Shown: piece after piece, positions 36,001 to 44,638 of the stretch | Position numbering within the stretch: position 1 is the first letter of the stretch | Layout: the number at the start of each line of letters is the position of its first letter | NCBI GenBank assembly: GCA_963692955.1 | Contig: OY843587.1 | Span: 930,001-994,000 of the forward strand | DNA length: 64,000 bases | Origin: UBA5158 sp963692955 | GTDB lineage: Bacteria > Pseudomonadota > Gammaproteobacteria > DSM-16500 | Direction: 5' to 3' | Translations under genes and position numbers: made by a program | The notes under the pieces: model-generated | Told to the model about the DNA's origin: nothing | Seen by the model: the letters and a program-made list of their open reading frames with translations, nothing else | Databases searched by the model: none

Positions 36001-36967
36001 CAATCTTACTTCACAAGCTATTGATGCTAACTTCCAGCGCATCAACGTCAGCACGGATACGAAAAGCGTCAAACAATCTTTTGATCCCCGGAAAATTCCG
36101 GCCATGAATATTGCGAGTGACGACACGCTAATCGATGGCGTTGACTTAGGCCATTTGCATTTGGATATACAGCCGACAGAAAAAGGCATTCGTATTATGC
36201 AATTAAAATTAGATGATGCGTTATGGGATTTAGAAGCCAGCGGCGAATGGTCGGCGGTGAATGGTCACTACACCAGCCGTTTTGAAGGCGAAATCGTCAC
36301 GCCGAAAGTGAGCGACTTATTAAATCAATGGGGCGTGAATTCATCGAATTTTATCGGCAGCAATGCCACGGCAAGATTTAAATTAGACTGGCCGGACGCG
36401 CCGTACTCGCTAAGTTTAAAAGGTTTGACCGGCAATATTTCGTTTGATTTAGGCAAAGGCAGAATCGTGGAATTAAGCGAATCGAGCAACGCCAAAATTG
36501 GTTTAGGCCGCATGCTAAATATTTTTAGCCTGAGCACCTTGTCGCGCAGATTGCGTTTAGACTTTAGTGACATGACACAAAAAGGGTATAGTTTCGATTA
36601 CATGAAAGGCGATTTCAACTTAGACCAAGGCAGCGCCACCACACAAAACATGCGGATCGAAGGCCCCATCGCGCGTGCGGACATCAAAGGCCGCATAGGT
36701 TTAGTCGCAAAAGATTTCAATATGTCACTCGCCATTACGCCCTACGTGACCGGCAGTTTACCCGTGCTAGCGGCGTTCGCCGGCGGCCCTATCGTTGGTG
36801 TCGCGGCGTTGGTAGTGGATAAAGTCGTAAGCTCCGGCGTATCACACGTGATTACCTATCAATACGACATCACCGGCCCGTGGACCAACCCGAATTGGAC
36901 CCCAATTAAAGCCACGCAAGAAAACGTCACTAGTCAGGCTGGTACTCGCAGTAAAGCACGTAGGTAG
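33047..36967 (+). CDS. yhdP: YhdP/AsmA-like envelope protein (phospholipid transport family)
   Basis: This 1306-residue protein has one N-terminal membrane helix (about 12-32) and a long beta-rich periplasmic body, ending in the AsmA/DUF3971-type C-terminal region (RIEGPIARADIKGRIGLVAKDF at about 1200 and the GPIVGVAALVVDKV helix). YhdP, TamB and YdbH carry phospholipids to the outer membrane in E. coli. A GTG start overlapping the rng stop is supported by AAGGAAAAG upstream. The final codons ARR and the TAG lie in a degraded GTAGG repeat. Confidence 0.92.
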   Translation: MLKISMHHVIRKLELVLAAIIILAALLASITRLLTPVLNEHRADFEKLASRLLQMPVIIRSVEVRWHGYSPEIGLSSVTILDADTLKPKLNIDRFEIDFGIWRSLVERQVFVRNMTISGMKLNITQGVMGELQIGELASINIKDSLTGSSVETDQAFAWIFSQARLALENIDIKYTYADKPERHITLDSLSLTNNGAHHTINGRALLNQDLPIKMDLNVDWDGNPRKLQEAKGQFYVYFEGLELSQWFSKMSWENVQVKSGLASIKVWGSWNHDQWQKFQSQFQIYGLELYSDLQSRSQTLDRISGSVGWKRDGNTQTISGEDLYIDFPYHLWPSTNFTIKLFSDANGDLALNSLKFNYLNLNEALQVVTLADGIISDSLRQKLLALNPIGELHDFHADADAGKDVTDFQNTNAALNFSGLTLNSWEQFPGISNFKGAAVWNKAKGNLKLNSEHALLSLHRLFPKALYFEQITADVDAEQKANNEWSVAAKNLLLSNADWSAATTFAIDAPENDSPHVDFTMTYKFNNITHLSNYLPEKILDPDLANWLRTAFKRGNALTGNAVISGNMKDFPFEDPATGKFSVTAKLTDLDLIYAPGWPEFDNINGDLTFAGRAMTINILNGKLGALPLNNITAIIPFIGDAQPQILHVDGAIKSDLSQALDFIHSSPLRDTIGKDLANINLQGGMQLKIGLIVPLRHPDKTTVNGATAITNATLTMPQWNISYNNMNGNFQFTEQSLSAKNINGVLFNVPAALNITTLPATARQVKQIRADISSSISLAALEAWSKLPIAQFAQGSSAYQMQLLLTPHTNKSGGNELILNSDLKGIAVNLPAPYGKKAADASLFQLNIYSNETAALKTKLTYNKQISAALTLDTANKNLKVESGEVKLGGGSANWQTSPGLTVSGSIKELNYDKWTEYFASVGGKSSATTDIKMLRAIDLSTNLFQIMGQQLHAARLQLTQGKDAWSLKLASNELTGTITVPFNLTSQAIDANFQRINVSTDTKSVKQSFDPRKIPAMNIASDDTLIDGVDLGHLHLDIQPTEKGIRIMQLKLDDALWDLEASGEWSAVNGHYTSRFEGEIVTPKVSDLLNQWGVNSSNFIGSNATARFKLDWPDAPYSLSLKGLTGNISFDLGKGRIVELSESSNAKIGLGRMLNIFSLSTLSRRLRLDFSDMTQKGYSFDYMKGDFNLDQGSATTQNMRIEGPIARADIKGRIGLVAKDFNMSLAITPYVTGSLPVLAAFAGGPIVGVAALVVDKVVSSGVSHVITYQYDITGPWTNPNWTPIKATQENVTSQAGTRSKARR

Positions 36968-37015
36968 GGCAATGCGTAGTGTGTGGACCGGTCACATACG
37001 TAGCCAAGCCCAACA
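36955..37015. repeat. Degraded GTAGGTTGGGC-type repeat over the yhdP stop
   Basis: CACGTAGGTAGGGC (36955-36968) and CCAAGCCCAAC near 37004-37014 look like arms of the 25627-25673 element, with a diverged interior. The left arm provides the last codons and stop of yhdP. Confidence 0.5.
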
Positions 37016-37037
37016 TAATGAAGAAGTTTTAATAAAA

Positions 37038-37061
37038 AAAACCCCACAGAAGTGGGGTTTT
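37038..37061. terminator. Bidirectional terminator between yhdP and the TPR gene
   Basis: ACCCCAC (37041-37047) pairs with GTGGGGT (37052-37058) around an AGAA loop, extended by A and T runs on the two sides. It can end both yhdP (forward) and the TPR-protein gene (reverse). Confidence 0.9.
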
Positions 37062-37082
37062 GCATGAAGATAAAGTTACAGT

Positions 37083-38627
37083 TTAGAACGCCAGCTGAAT
37101 CCCGACCGGCCTTTTTTGGTGTTGTGAACCCTTTTTCACAGTAATAGCGTCTTTGGAATATTCATACATTCGCTTATCTTCCTCAGAGAAAACACGGCCA
37201 TGTTTTTTTGCCAAGTCATAATACCTCACAGCATTTTTAAAGTTTTTCTGATTATGTTCTATGATAGCTAAATTCGTATAACAAACCGCTACTAATTGCT
37301 TATTTTGAATTAAACGATGGTAGCCGGCCTTAGCCTCATCTATATTCCCACGTTGAGCAGCTGCCATGGCTAATCGAAAATATTCATCGGCATAATTAGG
37401 ATCAAATAAATCAGGATTTGTAAGGTGAACCAACTGAGCTTTGACATTCGGTAAGTTCCAGTCAGCTGCGTGGGCAAAATCAAAACTTGACAACGGTGAG
37501 GCTTTTAGTTGCTGGTCCGCATTCAGCGAACTAATAATTAAATTGTTTGTATACTCTGATAATTCTGGATAAAAGTACTCGATCATATCTTGCGGTGTAG
37601 CTCCATGAAGATAAGCATCGCGATTTTCTAGATATTCACTTTCTGGGAAATGCGCTTTAACCAAATTAATTTGATTAAGAATCGTAGTAGTCGCTATTCT
37701 GAGAGGGTCTTCACGTTTAACGAAAAGATTAACCGTCCCTTTGTTAGTTAAATAAGCTCTCTTTAATAAAACTTTTCCGACACCTTCTATGCGATAATAT
37801 GAACCGGCAGTATAACCAGTTAGATCAGTAGCCGATGTGGTAACGGTGAATATTGTTGTATATAGATTGGAATAAGATTTTTTGAATTTTTCTCTCAAAC
37901 TATCCAATTTCTTTTGCTCGATTGCACTTAATAGTTTTGAATCTTCCCGATCTAATAAATCTTCTAAGGCCTTCAGGGCTTGATCGCCTTTTTTCAACAT
38001 ACCTAACACTTTATACTTTTCTTTTTCAATATTTGGATGATAAGGACGAACTGAAAATGTTTGAGATTTACCTAAAATTTGTTGCATGCTATTCAATGCA
38101 GCAAAGCGGAAATAGCGTAATAATCTGCTGGATGATTGTGTCATTTCTTCTTCTGAAAAATTATCAGGAAGTCTTATTAAGTTGTTGAAATGATCATACC
38201 CACCACTTGTGAGACCTTGTTTTTTTGATTCATCAGCCGAATCAATCGATATTTTTAAATTCAAATGATTGAAGCAGAGATCCATGAAGTTTCGTATGTT
38301 TTGATTTGATTGATGCAATTGAAGTATGACATTAATAATATTTTGATAAGGGTGCGATAAACCTAAATTATATTTTATTTTTTCAAATAAATTTAAAGGA
38401 TTGATAATCAGATTACTTATAAAATTAGAATCAATTATTGGTAAATTCAGAGGTTGCGCTGGATTGTTATAAGCTTCAAGAGCTGGACATGTATCTAGAT
38501 TTTGAAACGGATTATCTCGCCTAGCCAGTGACTTGTCTGAAACTTCACACTGATTTTGAATGGCAGCGGCAGCACCTAACATTCCAAATACAAGTATTGT
38601 TGTTAATTTTGAACGGGAAAAAGCCAT
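37083..38627 (-). CDS. Secreted protein with C-terminal TPR repeats
   Basis: The 514-residue product begins with a signal peptide (KLTTILVFGMLGAAAA, ending near residue 22). The middle is helical without known motif. Residues about 412-477 hold two TPR-like helical pairs: AAAQRGNIDEAKAGYHRLI and LAIIEHNQKNFKNAVRYYD. The frame runs on to 38729, but the ATG at 38627 has GAGGT five bases upstream and begins the signal peptide. A strong promoter lies at 38700-38729. The gene is monocistronic. Function not known; a periplasmic or exported binding protein is likely. Confidence 0.65.
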   Translation of the reverse strand: MAFSRSKLTTILVFGMLGAAAAIQNQCEVSDKSLARRDNPFQNLDTCPALEAYNNPAQPLNLPIIDSNFISNLIINPLNLFEKIKYNLGLSHPYQNIINVILQLHQSNQNIRNFMDLCFNHLNLKISIDSADESKKQGLTSGGYDHFNNLIRLPDNFSEEEMTQSSSRLLRYFRFAALNSMQQILGKSQTFSVRPYHPNIEKEKYKVLGMLKKGDQALKALEDLLDREDSKLLSAIEQKKLDSLREKFKKSYSNLYTTIFTVTTSATDLTGYTAGSYYRIEGVGKVLLKRAYLTNKGTVNLFVKREDPLRIATTTILNQINLVKAHFPESEYLENRDAYLHGATPQDMIEYFYPELSEYTNNLIISSLNADQQLKASPLSSFDFAHAADWNLPNVKAQLVHLTNPDLFDPNYADEYFRLAMAAAQRGNIDEAKAGYHRLIQNKQLVAVCYTNLAIIEHNQKNFKNAVRYYDLAKKHGRVFSEEDKRMYEYSKDAITVKKGSQHQKRPVGIQLAF

Positions 38628-38699
38628 CTCACACCTCATTTGGATAAAATTATTTGAATTACTTGATCGCATCGGCATCAATATAAATAAGCTTGTGCA

Positions 38700-38729
38700 A
38701 TTATATATCACAAAAATAGAGTTTGTCAA
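38700..38729 (-). promoter_or_regulatory. Consensus sigma-70 promoter of the TPR gene
   Basis: On the reverse strand a perfect TTGACA (38729-38724) is followed by 18 bases and a perfect TATAAT (38705-38700). Predicted start about 65 bases before the ATG at 38627. This is the best constitutive promoter in the window. Confidence 0.8.
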
Positions 38730-38991
38730 AATTTAATGCTTAAGAAATTTACGGTGTTGATATCAATCAGCAGTGAATACCGCATTATTTTATGGTTAAA
38801 ATAGGTTTTAAATCAGATGCTTACTTTTTGAAGTTGTCATTTTCTCGCGCCTTACCCGCTCCGGATAAGCTGAAAATGATTTGATTAATGGGGATTTCAT
38901 AATATCAAAGGTCGGCTTCGTTCCACACCACACTAACCCAGCCTCTTGGGAAAGGGGCTTGGTTGGTTTGATAAGTTTTATTGTTGTTACT
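38730..38991. other. Non-coding stretch between the TPR gene and rnfB
   Basis: Beyond the promoter the 260-odd bases to the rnfB stop hold no open frame with a ribosome site, no strong hairpin and no repeat that I can recognise. A short TCCGGATAAGC segment resembles the dispersed repeats only vaguely. Confidence 0.4.
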
Positions 38992-39576
38992 TTATAAATT
39001 CTTTTTCAATTTCGCTCTCAACACCGCCTGCGCAACAAAACTTTTTTTATCAGCTTGCGGTTTATTCAGTAACGTTAACCGACGTTCTTCGCGCAATCTT
39101 TTTTCCCGCGCATTAAATCTTTCGCGCGCCAAATCCGCCACGTGTTTTTCGTCAGCTTCGTCTACATTCACTGCCACCAAATCAATACAATCCACCGGAC
39201 ACGGTTCGACGCATAATTCACAGCCCGTGCATTCCGCGCTAATCACCGTATGCATATGCTTGGCGCTGCCTAAGATCGCATCCACCGGACATGCTTGAAT
39301 GCACTTAGTGCAGCCGATACATTCATCTTCACGAATGACGGCAAGTAATTTAGGTTTGGTTTTCTTTTCCATGTCAGGAATAAACGGCGTTGCATCCACG
39401 CCTAACAAAGCGCCGATTCCCAACAAACCTTTCACCCCGCCCGGCGGACACAAATCAATTGCCGCTTTTTCAAAAACCAACGCTTCCGCGTACGGCATGC
39501 AGCCGCCATAACCGCAAAGTCCACATTGGGTTTGCGGTAATAAAGCGTCGATTTGTTCAGGAGTGACAGCAGACAT
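38992..39576 (-). CDS. rnfB: RnfB/RsxB-like iron-sulfur protein
   Basis: This 194-residue protein has an N-terminal Fe-S motif CGLCGYGGCMPYAEA (a 4Fe-4S site of the RnfB type, with further Cys in DLCPPGG) and two ferredoxin clusters CIGCTKCIQACP and CTGCELCVEPCP. RnfB normally is part of the membrane Rnf/Rsx electron-transfer complex; here it stands alone after metG, without the rest of the complex and without a membrane helix at the start, as in some other gammaproteobacteria. I start at the ATG at 39576, five bases after the metG stop. Confidence 0.87.
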   Translation of the reverse strand: MSAVTPEQIDALLPQTQCGLCGYGGCMPYAEALVFEKAAIDLCPPGGVKGLLGIGALLGVDATPFIPDMEKKTKPKLLAVIREDECIGCTKCIQACPVDAILGSAKHMHTVISAECTGCELCVEPCPVDCIDLVAVNVDEADEKHVADLARERFNAREKRLREERRLTLLNKPQADKKSFVAQAVLRAKLKKNL

Positions 39577-39581
39577 AAAAA

Positions 39582-41615
39582 TTATTTCACGCGCATACCA
39601 GGTGCTGCGCCCGGGTCGGGAGTTAAAATCCATAAATCTTTGCCACCAGGGCCCGCCGCTAACACCATGCCTTGCGATTCACCAAAACGCATTTGCCGCG
39701 GCGCTAAATTCGCCACCATCACGGTATATCGGCCGACTAAATCATCCGGCTGATAAGCGGACTTAATCCCCGCGAATACTTGGCGTGTTTCACCGCCTAA
39801 ATCTAATTCTAAGCGTAATAATTTTTCCGCGCCTTCCACGTGTTCGGCTTTCGCGATTTTAACGATACGTAAATCGATTTTCTCGAAATCATCGATGCTA
39901 ATCGTTTCTTTGATTGGTTCAGCTAATGTCGTTAAAGCGGCAGATTCGGTAGGAACAACGGCGGTATCTTCTTTGGAAGCTTCTTTCATAGCGTCTATCT
40001 CTTTTTTGTCGACACGATTGATGAGAGGTTGAAAAGGTTTGATCGTATGATTTAACAAAGGTTGCTGGCAATCATCCCAGCACAACGGCGAAACATTTAA
40101 AAAATTCTCGACGTTTTTTGCCGTCTGCGGCAACACTGGCTTAAGATAAATGGCTAGGCAACGGAACAAATTAATTCCCATGCTACAAATGTCTTGGACT
40201 TCTTCCATGCGCGTCGGGTCTTTCGCGGCTGACCACGGTTTCTTTTCATCGATATATTGATTGGCACGGTCAGCTAACGCCATGATTTGCCGGATGGCAT
40301 GGCTGTATTGCAATTTATCGATTTTTTCCGCAATGCTCTCTCCGCTATCTGCAAATTCTTTAAAAAGATCTGGTTCGCTCAATGCGGCTGACAACTTGCC
40401 AGCGAATAAATTATTAATAAAACTCGCGCAACGGCTGGCGATATTGACGAATTTGCCGACGAGATCAGAATTGATGCGTTGGGCGAAGTCATCAAAATTA
40501 ATATCAATATCTTCGATTCTATCGCTGAGTTTAGCGGCGAAATAATAGCGTAAATCTTCCGGCGGTAGATGTTTTAAGTAAGTGCGCGCTTTAATAAAAG
40601 TGCCGCGCGACTTCGACATCTTCTGGCCGTCGATGGTTAAGAACCCGGTGCTAAAAATGGCAGTCGGCGTACGGTAGTCAGCGCCACTCAACACGGCCGG
40701 CCAGAACAAAGCGTGAAAATATATAATATCTTTGCCGATGAAGTGATACAACTCAGTAGGGCTGCCTTTGCGCCAATATTCTTCGAAATTCAAAGTCGAT
40801 TTTTTTTCACAAAGATTTTTGAAGCTTGCCATGTAGCCGACCGGTGCGTCTAACCAGCAATAAAAATATTTGTCGGCTTCGCCCGGAATTTTAAAACCGA
40901 AGTAGGGTGAGTCGCGCGAAATGTCCCATTCTTTTAAACCCGCATCAAACCATTCATCTAATTTGTGCGTGACTTCTTCTTGCAAATGTCCGTTGCGTGT
41001 CCACTCATGTAACAAATCGGTATAGTTTTGCAATTTAAAAAAGTAATGTTCGGATTCTTTTTCGATGGGCTTCGCGCCCGATAAGGTGGAATAGGAGTTA
41101 ATCAAATCGGTAGGCGAATAGGTAGAGCCGCAGACTTCGCAATTATCGCCGTATTGATCTTTCGCCCCGCACTTCGGGCATTCGCCTTTCACGTAACGGT
41201 CGGGTAAAAACATATTTTTTTCGGGATCGTAAGCTTGCTTTATCACACGCTTGATAATGTTGCCGCCTTTTACATGGCGTTGAAAAATTTCTTCGACCAG
41301 CATTTTATTTTCTTCAGAATGCGTCGTGTAATAATTATCGAAATCGATTAAGAAATCGGAAAAATCTTGTTGTTGTTGCGCGGTGATGTCGGCGACCATT
41401 TGTTCCGTGTCTAACCCAAGCTTTTGCGCTTGGATCATGATGGGAGTACCGTGCGCGTCCGCGCCGCAGACAAACAGACAATCATGTCCGCGCATCTTTT
41501 GAAAGCGGACCCAAATATCTGATTGGATGTTGCCAACGATATGGCCCAAATGTGGTGCGCCGTTTGCGTATGGCAATGCGTTAGTAACAAGAATTTTGCG
41601 GGCAACCCCTGACAT
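39582..41615 (-). CDS. metG: Methionine--tRNA ligase
   Basis: MetG (677 residues, same as E. coli) charges initiator and elongator tRNA-Met. The HIGH-type site is PYANGAPHLGHIVG, the zinc knuckle is CPKCGAKDQYGDNCEVCG, KMSKS is GQKMSKSRGTF, and the C-terminal 110 residues form the EMAP-like tRNA-binding domain. It diverges from mrp as in E. coli, but with an F-box-like gene inserted between. Confidence 0.98.
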   Translation of the reverse strand: MSGVARKILVTNALPYANGAPHLGHIVGNIQSDIWVRFQKMRGHDCLFVCGADAHGTPIMIQAQKLGLDTEQMVADITAQQQQDFSDFLIDFDNYYTTHSEENKMLVEEIFQRHVKGGNIIKRVIKQAYDPEKNMFLPDRYVKGECPKCGAKDQYGDNCEVCGSTYSPTDLINSYSTLSGAKPIEKESEHYFFKLQNYTDLLHEWTRNGHLQEEVTHKLDEWFDAGLKEWDISRDSPYFGFKIPGEADKYFYCWLDAPVGYMASFKNLCEKKSTLNFEEYWRKGSPTELYHFIGKDIIYFHALFWPAVLSGADYRTPTAIFSTGFLTIDGQKMSKSRGTFIKARTYLKHLPPEDLRYYFAAKLSDRIEDIDINFDDFAQRINSDLVGKFVNIASRCASFINNLFAGKLSAALSEPDLFKEFADSGESIAEKIDKLQYSHAIRQIMALADRANQYIDEKKPWSAAKDPTRMEEVQDICSMGINLFRCLAIYLKPVLPQTAKNVENFLNVSPLCWDDCQQPLLNHTIKPFQPLINRVDKKEIDAMKEASKEDTAVVPTESAALTTLAEPIKETISIDDFEKIDLRIVKIAKAEHVEGAEKLLRLELDLGGETRQVFAGIKSAYQPDDLVGRYTVMVANLAPRQMRFGESQGMVLAAGPGGKDLWILTPDPGAAPGMRVK

Positions 41616-41796
41616 CGTTCGTTTTTCCTTGCGATTTGGATAAAGGGCTAGATTATAACAGTTTTTATCATATCGAATAATGATTTCACCGCATGCCTTA
41701 AAATGAATATATCATGTGGGGTGATTGATGAATGCGCAAAGTTAGTATATCATGCTCACATATTAATCATATAAAGTTTTGGGTGAAGGTGAATTT

Positions 41797-42837
41797 ATGC
41801 ATAGTCGTAAATCAAAAAGAACTACAAGCAAACAGCCCCTGCTTGTCCAGAATAAAATGACGACTTCATCAATCCCTATGCTGCCATACATTTTTAATTA
41901 CCTGGGCTTGATCGATTGGGTCAGCCTCGTAAACGTTAGTCACGACTGGCATGCTTTGTTGAATGACCGCAGTCAAGAACTGGTTAAACTGAAGGTACTG
42001 CCGGTGTTGAGACTACTTTATAGTTACCAAGATCTTTTGTTGGAAACGCTAAATAAAATTCTTAAAGCTTTGGAAAGCTCGTCTGTCACTTTCCAAGTAG
42101 AGCTGTTACGGGCCGCGATTTATCATTTACAAAATCCTGCATCTTTTATTCCCGATCTACATTTACTTTTTCCTGGGAATGCCGTGCAGTTGTATGACTC
42201 TGAAATCTTAGATGATAAACCAAAAATTACTTCTGTCACGCGATTGGCAAGTGATGAAGAGAAAGAAAGAACATTTATCTTTAACAATGTAATGCGTGAA
42301 CTACATGCGCTGTACACAAGTCATGACAACGTACTGATAGATGATCAGGCTGATGATCCGCACAAGATGAAAAATATGTTTATCGCCAAACTTAAAGAAA
42401 AGTATTTATATGTGAAATATTCCTTTCGTGATAAACATCACGAAAATGACAGCGATTTATTAAGCGCGATCAACACGTCAATCAATGCATCTGCTAACGA
42501 CGCGCAAGCTGAAATGAAAAAAATTACAAAACAATTATCCACGGGCGAAATTATTTTTTACACGCTTATTATACTCAATACAATAATTGCGTTTTACAGA
42601 ATATATAATTCACCGCGCGACTGGAAAAATATAATTTTACAAGCGTGCGGGCCCGCGGCTCTAATCTTGGTCCCCTCAGGCGGCGTCAAGCTGTATCATG
42701 AATTAAAAAGAGATCGCGCGGAAAGACTGACGCTATTTAGTGCGGCAAGAAATCGCGGACTGGCACAGCGTACGGATGAATTGAAAACGTTATTAACTGA
42801 ATCTGACGTTGCAGTACCGGCATCTCCGCGACTCTGA
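41797..42837 (+). CDS. F-box-like protein with membrane segments, effector candidate
   Basis: Residues about 26-58 fit an F-box: LPxIFxYLxxxDWVSLxxVSxxWxxLL, with Leu29-Pro30, Ile32-Phe33, Tyr35-Leu36, Val47 and Trp51 in register. F-box motifs recruit eukaryotic Skp1 and the SCF ubiquitin ligase; bacteria have no Skp1, and Legionella uses F-box effectors (LegU1, AnkB). The rest is helical, with hydrophobic segments at about 248-265 and 279-294 and a charged tail. The ATG at 41797 has AAGGTG five bases upstream; a TTG at 41779 is an alternative. It interrupts the common metG/mrp pair. A single motif of this kind can arise by chance, so the call is tentative. Confidence 0.58.
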   Translation: MHSRKSKRTTSKQPLLVQNKMTTSSIPMLPYIFNYLGLIDWVSLVNVSHDWHALLNDRSQELVKLKVLPVLRLLYSYQDLLLETLNKILKALESSSVTFQVELLRAAIYHLQNPASFIPDLHLLFPGNAVQLYDSEILDDKPKITSVTRLASDEEKERTFIFNNVMRELHALYTSHDNVLIDDQADDPHKMKNMFIAKLKEKYLYVKYSFRDKHHENDSDLLSAINTSINASANDAQAEMKKITKQLSTGEIIFYTLIILNTIIAFYRIYNSPRDWKNIILQACGPAALILVPSGGVKLYHELKRDRAERLTLFSAARNRGLAQRTDELKTLLTESDVAVPASPRL

Positions 42838-42853
42838 CCCGGACTTAAACTGC

Positions 42854-42882
42854 TTATTCATCTAACAAAAAACTGCTATAAT
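42854..42882 (+). promoter_or_regulatory. Probable sigma-70 promoter of mrp
   Basis: A perfect TATAAT at 42877-42882 has TTATTC at 42854-42859 as a weak -35, spacing 17. The mrp ATG is at 42913, giving a leader of about 24 bases. Confidence 0.5.
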
Positions 42883-42912
42883 CCGCTCATTCTAGACATA
42901 CCGGCGAACGTC

Positions 42913-44004
42913 ATGGCAGTAATAACCAAAGAGCAAATCCAAGCTATTCTTGCGGAATATCAAGACCCTTATCTAAAGCAGGATTTGATCACCGCGAAAG
43001 TGGTGCAGCAAATTCACATCGATGATGCGTCCGTGAAGCTTCAATTACTTTTCGGCTATCCACTGACCGGTTTCAAAAATACGTTGGTCACCGCGCTGAC
43101 GGAAAAACTTGCGCCGCTGATCGCGCCGCGTACCTGCGAAATCGACATTGCTTGGCACATTGATTCGCACGTCGGTCAGCGCGGTCTGAAATCGCTGCCC
43201 AATATCAAAAATATCATCGCCGTCGCTTCCGGCAAAGGCGGCGTCGGCAAATCCACGACCGCGGTGAATTTAGCATTGGCGCTAGCGCGGGAAGGCGCGC
43301 GCGCGGCGATTTTAGACGCGGATATTTACGGACCCAGCGTACCCACGATGTTAGGCGTGTTCGACGCGCCCGCAGCCTCCGAAACAAAAAAACTGTTACC
43401 CGTCGAGCGGCACGGCATTCAATCCATGTCGATCGGCTATCTCATCGATACCAAAGCCGCGATGGTATGGCGCGGGCCGATCGTGACGACCGCCCTACAA
43501 CAATTGTTAAATGATACCGCGTGGGATGCGTTGGATTATCTCATCATAGATTTACCGCCCGGTACCGGCGACATTCAATTAACCTTAGTGCAGAAAATTC
43601 CCGTCAGCGCCGCCGTCGTTATTACCACGCCGCAAGATTTAGCGTTGATCGACGCGCGTCGCGCGTATGAAATGTTTTTAAAAGTCAACGTGCCGGTGTT
43701 GGGCGTGATCGAAAACATGAGTACGCATATTTGTTCGCAGTGCGGTCATGCCGAACAAATCTTCGGCGCTGGCGGCGGTCAACTGCTAGCGGATGAATAT
43801 CACATTGATTTACTCGGCGCGTTACCGCTCGCGACATCTATACGCGCTGAGACGGACAGTGGCACGCCGACGGTCGCGCGAGATCCGGAGAGCGCGCATG
43901 CGAAAATCTACCGTGACATCGCCCGCCAAATCGCCGCGAAATTATCTTTGCAAAGTAAAGATTACTCGCATAAATTCCCCAGCATCGTTATTCAGAATGA
44001 TTAA
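42913..44004 (+). CDS. apbC: Iron-sulfur cluster carrier ATPase Mrp/ApbC
   Basis: This 363-residue P-loop protein carries and delivers Fe-S clusters. The N-terminal MIP18-type domain (about 1-85) is followed by a deviant Walker A GKGGVGKST, the DADIYGPSVP switch and, near the C-terminus, CSQCGH providing the cluster-binding CxxC. ATG with a weak upstream site; it lies 12 bases before dcd. Confidence 0.95.
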   Translation: MAVITKEQIQAILAEYQDPYLKQDLITAKVVQQIHIDDASVKLQLLFGYPLTGFKNTLVTALTEKLAPLIAPRTCEIDIAWHIDSHVGQRGLKSLPNIKNIIAVASGKGGVGKSTTAVNLALALAREGARAAILDADIYGPSVPTMLGVFDAPAASETKKLLPVERHGIQSMSIGYLIDTKAAMVWRGPIVTTALQQLLNDTAWDALDYLIIDLPPGTGDIQLTLVQKIPVSAAVVITTPQDLALIDARRAYEMFLKVNVPVLGVIENMSTHICSQCGHAEQIFGAGGGQLLADEYHIDLLGALPLATSIRAETDSGTPTVARDPESAHAKIYRDIARQIAAKLSLQSKDYSHKFPSIVIQND

Positions 44005-44016
44005 AAGGAGCGACAC

Positions 44017-44583
44017 ATGAGCATCAAATCCGATAAATGGATACGCTTAATGGCACAACAAAACGATATGATTTCTCCGTTCGAAAGCGGCCAAGTCCGC
44101 AATAGCCACGCGGGCAAAACCATCTCGCACGGCACGTCTAGTTACGGCTATGACATACGCTGCGCGAATGAATTTAAAATTTTTACCAATATTAATTCTT
44201 CTATCGTCGATCCGAAAAACTTTTCTGAAAGTAACTTCGTGAATGTCACGACTGATGTTTGTATCATCCCGCCGAATTCTTTCGCGTTAGCGCGCAGCGT
44301 GGAGTATTTCCGCATTCCGCGCAATGTGTTAGTGATCTGTTTAGGTAAATCCACTTACGCACGTTGCGGCATTATCGTTAACGTCACGCCATTAGAACCC
44401 GAATGGGAAGGGCATATCACCTTAGAATTTTCTAATACGACGCCATTGCCCGCGAAGATTTACGCGAATGAAGGGGTGGCGCAAGTGCTGTTTTTACAGT
44501 CCGATGAAGAATGCGAAGTGTCATACAAAGACCGCGGCGGCAAGTATCAAGGCCAGAGGGGCGTAACCTTACCCATCGCGTAA
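44017..44583 (+). CDS. dcd: dCTP deaminase
   Basis: Dcd (188 residues) deaminates dCTP to dUTP for thymidylate synthesis. HGTSSYGYDIRC, the ARSVEYFRIP block, GKSTYARCG with its catalytic Arg, and EGVAQVLF are family signatures. AAAAGGAG precedes the ATG. It is probably cotranscribed with mrp and ends at the hairpin that follows. Confidence 0.97.
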   Translation: MSIKSDKWIRLMAQQNDMISPFESGQVRNSHAGKTISHGTSSYGYDIRCANEFKIFTNINSSIVDPKNFSESNFVNVTTDVCIIPPNSFALARSVEYFRIPRNVLVICLGKSTYARCGIIVNVTPLEPEWEGHITLEFSNTTPLPAKIYANEGVAQVLFLQSDEECEVSYKDRGGKYQGQRGVTLPIA

Positions 44584-44591
44584 TGCAACGC

Positions 44592-44625
44592 AAAAAAAAA
44601 GGCTATCTCGCGATAGCCTTTTTTT
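44592..44625. terminator. Bidirectional terminator between dcd and ihfB
   Basis: GGCTATC (44601-44607) and GATAGCC (44612-44618) form a 7-bp stem with a TCGC loop, flanked by nine A and seven T. It serves both converging genes. Confidence 0.92.
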
Positions 44626-44638
44626 CGTAATAAATTTA

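Noticed and set aside
41708..41754. TATATCATG repeated at 41708-41716 and 41746-41754 before the F-box-like gene
   Set aside because: A 9-bp AT-rich direct repeat 38 bp apart is weak evidence and does not match the TTAA-type signal of the other accessory genes.
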